Source: JAFGIT01 sp016929465 [NCBI: Candidatus Coatesbacteria bacterium] (GTDB lineage: Bacteria; B130-G9). Taken from it: a DNA stretch of 19,420 nucleotides. Of the stretch, positions 14,013-19,420 are shown piece by piece. Each line of letters begins with the position of its first letter. The stretch's first letter is position 1. The stretch is taken from positions 1 to 19,420 of the forward strand of contig JAFGIT010000013.1 in assembly GCA_016929465.1 (NCBI GenBank). The letters are read 5' to 3'. The notes beneath the pieces are model-generated. The model was not told the DNA's origin, did no database searches, and was given only the letters and a program-made list of their open reading frames with translations. A program made the position numbers and the translations under genes.

Positions 14013-17000
14013 CTGAGTCGCGCCATATTCGGTGCAGCACTCGGTGGGGTCAACCTGGCTACCGACGCTTTCCGCATTGCCAGAGATGTCTGTCGATACC
14101 GTATAGAAGCAATACTCCCCGATGCCCTCCGTCGGATTGAATTCGAACGTGCCACTCTTCCCAGGCTCTTCGAGGCCGCTATCTAACCACTGGCCCACGC
14201 CGGCCTCATATTGATAGAACAGCTTCGTGGTCGCGACTCCAGAGAGCGAGTCAGATGCGCTGAAACTGACCAATATCGGTAGGTCATCGAACTGCTCGGG
14301 ACAGGTGCTCGTTGAGCTCGGAGCATCCAGATCATATAGAGATTCGCAATGTGGCTCTGTGCTGGCGTTCGGCTGGGGCTGACTGTTGCCTGCCCGGTCA
14401 ACCGCCCTTGTGTAGAATCCATAATTCCCCTGTCCATCATCCATCACGAACTCGAAATCTCCAGAAGCGCCGCTGACAACCAGCTTGGTGTCTATCCAAT
14501 CGCCGGCCTTGAACCGATACCACAAGCGCGTCGAGGCAATGCCCGCGAATTCGTCGTGCGCATCGAAACTGACAACGATGCGTGTGTTCTTCGGGTATTC
14601 AGGGGCATTACACTCTGAGGTCGGGGAAGTCTTGTCATACACGGTCGTGCACTTGCCCTTAGTTGAGCTGGATGGCGTCGCCTCCTTATTCCCGGTCCGG
14701 TCCGTGCTCTGCGTGTAGAAGTTATAGGTGCCCTCACCCTCGGGCAGCCACATCACAAATGAGCCCGAATTCTCGGTCGAGGAAAGCCCAGTATCCAGCC
14801 ATCCTTCTCCTTCTGCTCTATACCAGAGCTCCGTCTGGGCGACACCGGAGCCAACGTCTGTCGCACTAAATTCTACGGACACTCGGCGATTGTCTGTGTA
14901 TTCGGGGCAGGATGCAGCTGATTCCGGCTCAATCCTGTCGCAGAGCGTCTGTGCCTTGGCGTCGCTACTCGTGGTTGGCTCCGCTTCGAAATTGCCCGCG
15001 TTATCGGTGGTCAAAGTATAGAATAGGTACCGCTCATTTGGATTCGACGGGAGGAATTCGAAAGTCCCCGAACTACCCTTCTTGGAAAGGCCGGTATCAC
15101 TCCAGGTCTTGCCCTCGGGGGCGAACCAGAGCCTGGTGCTCTTCACACCGGACAGCCCGTCCGAGGCGGTGAAATCGACCCGCACCTTCACCGTTGAAGT
15201 GAATTCTGGGGCAGACGCGGTGGATGTCGGGCGCGTCCTGTCGTATGTGGTCTCGCAAAGACTAGATGTCTCCGCGCTGGGCGCCGCTGACGAATTCCCA
15301 GCGACGTCTTCCATGACCAAGAAGAACTCGAACCTGCCCTCGTGGTCGTAACTGCCGAATTCGAGCGATCCACTTGCCTCAGTCTCTTCGACCGAGGCGC
15401 TCGTCCACGCACCTCCGTTATACCGATACCAGAGGGCAACCCGAGCTATATTCGTCGTCGCATCCACCAGCTCATATTGAACGGCAATTGGGAGCTTGTT
15501 CGCGTATGGATCGCAGCTACAAGAGACCACCGTTGGTGCCTCGCTGTCATAGACCGATTTGCTCAACGGCTTGGTGCTGGCGTTCGGAGTTGACGACCTA
15601 TTGCTAGCGGCATCGAAAACCTGGACGTAGAACTCGAACTGACCTTGCCCGTAGGTAGGCTCGAACTCCCACTGTCCAGATGGACTCTCGATTAACCCAT
15701 CGTAAGACCTCCAACTCCCTCCCTCATATCTATACCAGAGCTTGCCCTGTGCAATCGGCGACAGATTGTCGGAAGCATCGAACGACACGACAATGGGCGT
15801 TTCATTTGTTGCTTCGGGTGCAGTCGATGATGATGTTGGCGGTGTGACATCGTAAACCATCTCGGAGCACGCTGTGGATGTCTCGGTCGGCTCATCCTGA
15901 GCGTTTGTGGCCATGTCGGTAGCCACCGTGTAGAGGGCATAGACGCCCTCTGCCGAAGGGGTGAAGTCGAAAGACCCCGAATCGCCCTGCTCCCTAAACT
16001 CGCTATCCAACCAAGAACCATCATCGAGCTTGAACCAAAGTACACAGTCCTTGACACCAGACAGCCCATCGGTGGCGTCAAACTCAACAGCTACAGGAGC
16101 GGCATTGGTGTAAGTCGGGGCTGAGCACGCTGATGTGGGTGGTGTTATATCGAATAGGGTCACGCTATCCGCTCCTTCGGCGAACTCCTCCCTGTTGCCT
16201 GCCCTATCTTGGGCAATTGTGCAGAATCCGTAGCTCCCCTCACCCTCCGCTGGAGAGAATTCGAATGCACCGGTCGAAGAAGTCGCCTCGAGAGATGAGT
16301 TCTCCCATCCGCCGCCGTCGAAAGCATAGAAAAGCCCGATAGTAGATAGGCTCGAGCCGGCGATCCCGTCGGAGGCGGAATACTGCAGCTCAATCGGAGT
16401 TCCATTCGTCACCGATACGGAATCGCACGATGAAGCAGGAGCGACGATGTCATAGACAAATGTGCAGTCGGGCACGTCAGGCACTGCTTCGACGTTACCG
16501 GCGGCGTCAATAGCGAGAGTGAAGAATCGATAGGTGCCGCTCTGCTCCTCAACGCCCGTATAATAGAATGATGGGAATGGGTCTTCGGATGTCAGGCCAG
16601 TCGATAGGAACTCGGAACCGTCGATGCTGGCGAAGAGCTCGACTTGCTCGACCCCGCTCGCCTCGGAGTCGATCTCATAGAATTCCACCCGCACGGGGAA
16701 CTCGTTACCCCAGGGCGGACAGGATGCAACCGATGCAGGGGGAGAGAGGTCCACCAGCGTGGAGCAGTCGGCTTCATCCGGGTGGGTCTCCGAATTGCCT
16801 GCCTTATCCAGTCCGACTGTATAGAAATCGTATCGACCCTCGCCGCTAGGGGTCTCGAAGGCGAACACGCCGCTGGCCCCAGACTTCGAAAGCCCGCTGT
16901 AGATAAATTCTGCAGCCTCGTAAGAGAACCAGAGCCCGGTCTCCTTCATCCCACTCGGGCCGTCATCTGTCGCGGTGAATGTCACCTCGATGGTGGTGGA

Positions 17001-19420
17001 ATTCGTCACTTCCGGCCCGACGCAAGAGGTCGAAGGCTCTAACGGGTCGAAGATGGCGCTTGCATCATACCCATCGGGAGGAGCCTCGATGTTGCCGGCC
17101 TTATCGGTCCCTATGGTATAGAAATCATAGACCCCCGGCCCTTCGTCCGGAGCAAATTCGATCTCGCCAGCCTCTCCGGAGTCTGCGATACCGGTGCTGA
17201 TGAATTCTCCATCATTGAAGCGATACCAGAGCTCCGTTTCGAGCAGACCAGCGTCGCCGTCGTCAATTGACGCGTATTCGACCGTGATTGGTCCCTCATT
17301 CGCATACTGCGGCGAAGAACAGGTCGATCGCGGAGCGGTCAGGTCAACAATTGTGGTGCAATCGGGGCTTGCAGGCGGAGTCTCCTCGTTGCCCACGCCA
17401 TCCGATGCGATTGTGTAGAAGTTGTAAACTCCCTCATCATCAGGTGTGAACGTGAAGGTCCCGGAGGTCTCATCGGAGTCGAGATCAGAATCGATCCACT
17501 CTCCCTCACCCACGCAATACCACAGCCTCACAACAATCTGCCCCACACCCTCGTCGCTCGCTGTGAAATCGACCCCGAACGGAATTGAATTCGTCATCTC
17601 GGGAGAGGACGCGCTCGAGCTCGGCGCTAGCGTGTCATAGAGCGTTGCGCAGTCAGGCTCCGCAGGTGGTGTCTCCTTGTTCCCCGCGCTGTCCGCAGCA
17701 AGCGTATAGAACTGGAACAGGCCGTTCTCACTCGGAGCGAAGCTGAATGCCCCCTCGCTCGCGCCGGTAATTTCATAAAGGCCCCAATCTCCGCTGCCGC
17801 GATACCAGAGCTCCACGCTGGAGATTCCCGTCAAGGCATCAACCGCGGTGAAGGCGACCTCGATGGGTGAAGATGAGGTCTGTGTGGGGGACTCGCATGA
17901 CGACTGCGGAGCGCTCCGATCCGCAATGCTCTCAGCGTCTCGGGTGCTCGGCGGCTCCTCGTAATTGCCCAATCGGTCTCGTGCGATTGTGCAAAATTGC
18001 ACGGTTCCTTCACTCGCTATCTCGAGCATGATCTCGCCGCTTTCGCCGCCCTCCCAGCGATTCGATGCTGTCCAGGCCTCGCCATACATACGATACCACA
18101 CCGTGGTTCCGGCGATACCAGACCCGCTGTCGCTGCTATTGAATGATATGGCGACGGTTGCCCGTGTGACGTAATCCGGCGCCGTGCATGTCGAAGAGGG
18201 GGAGGTCGTGTCGATCAGGACAACGCAGTCCGCCTCAGCCGGCAGATCCTCGATATTCCCGACAATGTCGCGCGCGACCGTGCAGAAAGAGTAGGTTTCA
18301 TCCTTATCCGCCACAAAGGTGAACGCACCCGAGGAACCGTCCGCCCAGTCCGACGTCTCCTGCCACTCGGAGCCACCGAATTTGTAGTAGAGCCAGGCTC
18401 CGTCCACTCCGACTCCAGCCCCGTCAGACGCCGTGAATGAAACAGAGATGGTTGCGTCGCTCGAGGATTCGGGACAACTCGCGGATGACAATGGATCGGT
18501 CGTGTCCAGAAATGTCGTCGTATCAGCCCCGCCCGGTGCATCTTCCACGTTGCCACAGAGGTCCTCTGCGATTGTATAGAATGAATACAGCCCGTCGCCG
18601 TTTTTGAACTCGAACTCTATGCTTCCGGATGGGTCGGTTCCCTGGTCCCCGTTGTAGAGGGAATACCCACCACCCTCATAGCTGTAATAGAGATTAACGA
18701 GAGATATCCCGGACAGAGAATCGGACGAGCTGTAGCTGACGTCCGTCGATGTGACGCTGGAATACTCGTCGCTTTCGCAGCTGGATTCCGGCGCGACCCT
18801 GTCGAGGGCGGTCCGCGTATCCGCCTCCTCGGGGGGATCCTCCCTCACCCCGGTGTTGCCCACAGCGATTGTGTGGAATTCATACCACCCGTCGCCAGAG
18901 GTCAATGAATGCGCGAAACTCCCCTCTTCGGCGCTGCGACGCTCGCCTGTGTCCGTCCAGTCAGGTGTCCAGCTTTGTCCCTTGTCAGACGAATACCGAT
19001 ACCAGAGTTCTACGAAATTGAGTCCGCTCGCCCCGCCACTCGCTGAATACGAGACGGAGATGCTCTCTGTATTGACATAACTCTCGGATTCGGCAGATGA
19101 GATCGGGACCTGGTCATCGAAGGTCGTCTTGCAGTCCGCCTTGCTCGGCGGGGACTCGACGTTGCCGGCGATATCCGATGATATTGTATAGAACTCATAG
19201 AATCCCGTGCCGTAGGTGCTCATGTTGAAATAGAAATAACCCGTGGCGCCCGATTTCGATTGCCCAGAATCGGTCCAATCGGGATCCCAGTTGGCCTGGT
19301 CCACCGAGAAGCGGAACCAGAGCTCGGTAATCTCAACACCGCTGGTCTCGTCGCTCGACCAGAAGCTCACCTTCACCGGCGATGAGTTCGCCTTGCTCGG
19401 GCACGAGCCGTATGAATTGG
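13278..19420 (-). CDS. Giant Ig-like repeat surface protein, 5'-truncated by the window edge
   Basis: The reading frame is open to the window edge, so the true start and signal peptide lie outside; the GTG at 19376 sits inside a repeat. About 2046 residues are visible. By eye there are 18 tandem repeats of about 95-103 residues. The consensus runs P-x-S-x-C-x-x-P near the start, then N-x-x-P-I-x-V-x-F-x-A-S-D-x-x-S-G, L-W-Y-R, S-G-x-F-x-F, Y-x-F-Y-T-x-A-x-D-x-A-G-N and P-P-x-x-A-D. This resembles bacterial Ig-like folds (OmpL47-type or Big families) in adhesins and surface stalks. The last 244 residues (13278-14012) are two related beta domains with the pattern Y-x-x-G-D-x-L-T-L and D-x-Y-x-A-V-x-L-P-D-G. 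No LPXTG, transmembrane or autotransporter end is visible. A terminator follows about 31 bases after the TAA. The likely role is a surface-exposed or secreted adhesin. A tail-fibre role is the alternative if the whole contig is viral. Confidence 0.85.
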   Translation of the reverse strand, partial: NSYGSCPSKANSSPVKVSFWSSDETSGVEITELWFRFSVDQANWDPDWTDSGQSKSGATGYFYFNMSTYGTGFYEFYTISSDIAGNVESPPSKADCKTTFDDQVPISSAESESYVNTESISVSYSASGGASGLNFVELWYRYSSDKGQSWTPDWTDTGERRSAEEGSFAHSLTSGDGWYEFHTIAVGNTGVREDPPEEADTRTALDRVAPESSCESDEYSSVTSTDVSYSSSDSLSGISLVNLYYSYEGGGYSLYNGDQGTDPSGSIEFEFKNGDGLYSFYTIAEDLCGNVEDAPGGADTTTFLDTTDPLSSASCPESSSDATISVSFTASDGAGVGVDGAWLYYKFGGSEWQETSDWADGSSGAFTFVADKDETYSFCTVARDIVGNIEDLPAEADCVVLIDTTSPSSTCTAPDYVTRATVAISFNSSDSGSGIAGTTVWYRMYGEAWTASNRWEGGESGEIMLEIASEGTVQFCTIARDRLGNYEEPPSTRDAESIADRSAPQSSCESPTQTSSSPIEVAFTAVDALTGISSVELWYRGSGDWGLYEITGASEGAFSFAPSENGLFQFYTLAADSAGNKETPPAEPDCATLYDTLAPSSSASSPEMTNSIPFGVDFTASDEGVGQIVVRLWYCVGEGEWIDSDLDSDETSGTFTFTPDDEGVYNFYTIASDGVGNEETPPASPDCTTIVDLTAPRSTCSSPQYANEGPITVEYASIDDGDAGLLETELWYRFNDGEFISTGIADSGEAGEIEFAPDEGPGVYDFYTIGTDKAGNIEAPPDGYDASAIFDPLEPSTSCVGPEVTNSTTIEVTFTATDDGPSGMKETGLWFSYEAAEFIYSGLSKSGASGVFAFETPSGEGRYDFYTVGLDKAGNSETHPDEADCSTLVDLSPPASVASCPPWGNEFPVRVEFYEIDSEASGVEQVELFASIDGSEFLSTGLTSEDPFPSFYYTGVEEQSGTYRFFTLAIDAAGNVEAVPDVPDCTFVYDIVAPASSCDSVSVTNGTPIELQYSASDGIAGSSLSTIGLFYAFDGGGWENSSLEATSSTGAFEFSPAEGEGSYGFCTIAQDRAGNREEFAEGADSVTLFDITPPTSACSAPTYTNAAPVAVEFDATDGLSGVKDCVLWFKLDDGSWLDSEFREQGDSGSFDFTPSAEGVYALYTVATDMATNAQDEPTETSTACSEMVYDVTPPTSSSTAPEATNETPIVVSFDASDNLSPIAQGKLWYRYEGGSWRSYDGLIESPSGQWEFEPTYGQGQFEFYVQVFDAASNRSSTPNASTKPLSKSVYDSEAPTVVSCSCDPYANKLPIAVQYELVDATTNIARVALWYRYNGGAWTSASVEETEASGSLEFGSYDHEGRFEFFLVMEDVAGNSSAAPSAETSSLCETTYDRTRPTSTASAPEFTSTVKVRVDFTASDGLSGVKSTRLWFAPEGKTWSDTGLSKKGSSGTFEFLPSNPNERYLFYTLTTDNAGNFEAEPTTSSDAKAQTLCDRIEPESAASCPEYTDNRRVSVEFSATDVGSGVAQTELWYRAEGEGWLDTGLSSTENSGSFVMWLPEGEGTYNFYTQSTDRTGNKEATPSSSTKGKCTTVYDKTSPTSECNAPEYPKNTRIVVSFDAHDEFAGIASTRLWYRFKAGDWIDTKLVVSGASGDFEFVMDDGQGNYGFYTRAVDRAGNSQPQPNASTEPHCESLYDLDAPSSTSTCPEQFDDLPILVSFSASDSLSGVATTKLFYQYEAGVGQWLDSGLEEPGKSGTFEFNPTEGIGEYCFYTVSTDISGNAESVGSQVDPTECCTEYGATQPPELAVSLHSDYSMYCVTSHLQLSMDYANTGGAVEADLYLSVRLPQSAGGARIYWNGSGLTDARTPLRTMVDLYSGIEQTADIVFRFGPMGQLPEGEYTWSAWFCRTGTDEVLGSVANAVYEFESNCLNLALSTNQSQYVAGDDLTLYCDLENAGAQGMIDFYCAVALPDGTLLFLPSFSMVMGPMLSGLTLPIGLDISGFPVFEFPNLPLLSSGDYRWYAAFLSSEYGSFLSDIAYTDFAIAE
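14013..19420 (-). repeat. About 18 tandem Ig-like coding repeats (period about 290-310 bp)
   Basis: These are protein-level tandem repeats inside the giant surface gene, diverged at DNA level. Each unit carries an L-W-Y-R-like strand, an S-G-x-F-x-F strand and a Y-x-F-Y-T-x-A-x-D-x-A-G-N strand. Units before about 16135 in transcription order (repeats 1-11) end with a short linker of the P-P-x-x-A-D-C-x-T-x-x-D type. Units 12-17, from about 16135 down to about 14310, carry a slightly longer Ser/Thr-rich linker with a later Cys. This suggests two rounds of repeat expansion. Confidence 0.8.

Overview
The window holds thirteen genes and all of them lie on the minus strand, so transcription runs from high to low coordinates. 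Stops are TAA, TAG and TGA, which fits the standard bacterial code. Large secreted repeat proteins with Sec-type signal peptides suggest an uncultured, probably Gram-negative bacterium. I cannot name the phylum from sequence alone.

Region A (19420-13278) is the 3' part of a giant surface-protein gene that enters from outside the window. It encodes about 18 Ig-like repeats of roughly 100 residues, then two C-terminal beta domains. A strong intrinsic terminator (13207-13247) closes this unit.

Region B (13024-5751) is a compact phage-type particle cassette. In transcription order it encodes the portal, a scaffold-like protein, a capsid decoration-like protein, the major capsid protein, a head-tail connector, a head-closure-like protein, a tail-completion-like protein, a probable tail-tube-position protein, a small unknown protein, and a TGT-fold enzyme of the phage DpdA-like type (7-deazaguanine insertion). 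No terminase, protease, tape measure, fibre, lysis, integrase or replication gene is present, and both flanks carry secreted-protein genes instead. The cassette is therefore a prophage remnant, a phage-satellite or gene-transfer-agent-like head module, or part of a phage with a very unusual gene order.

Region C (5557-68) is an operon of secreted proteins with its own sigma70-like promoter (5623-5651). It encodes two short paralogous exported proteins of unknown family, then a 1496-residue protein made of three DUF1565/right-handed beta-helix modules joined by two linker domains. Those linkers resemble the two C-terminal domains of the giant Ig-like protein in region A. Regions A and C thus look like parts of one host cell-surface repertoire, interrupted by the phage cassette.

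No intergenic stretch exceeds 300 bases. The two largest are 13025-13277 (terminator, an inverted repeat, no convincing promoter) and 5558-5750 (hairpin and promoter). No tRNA, rRNA, CRISPR array or insertion sequence was seen.
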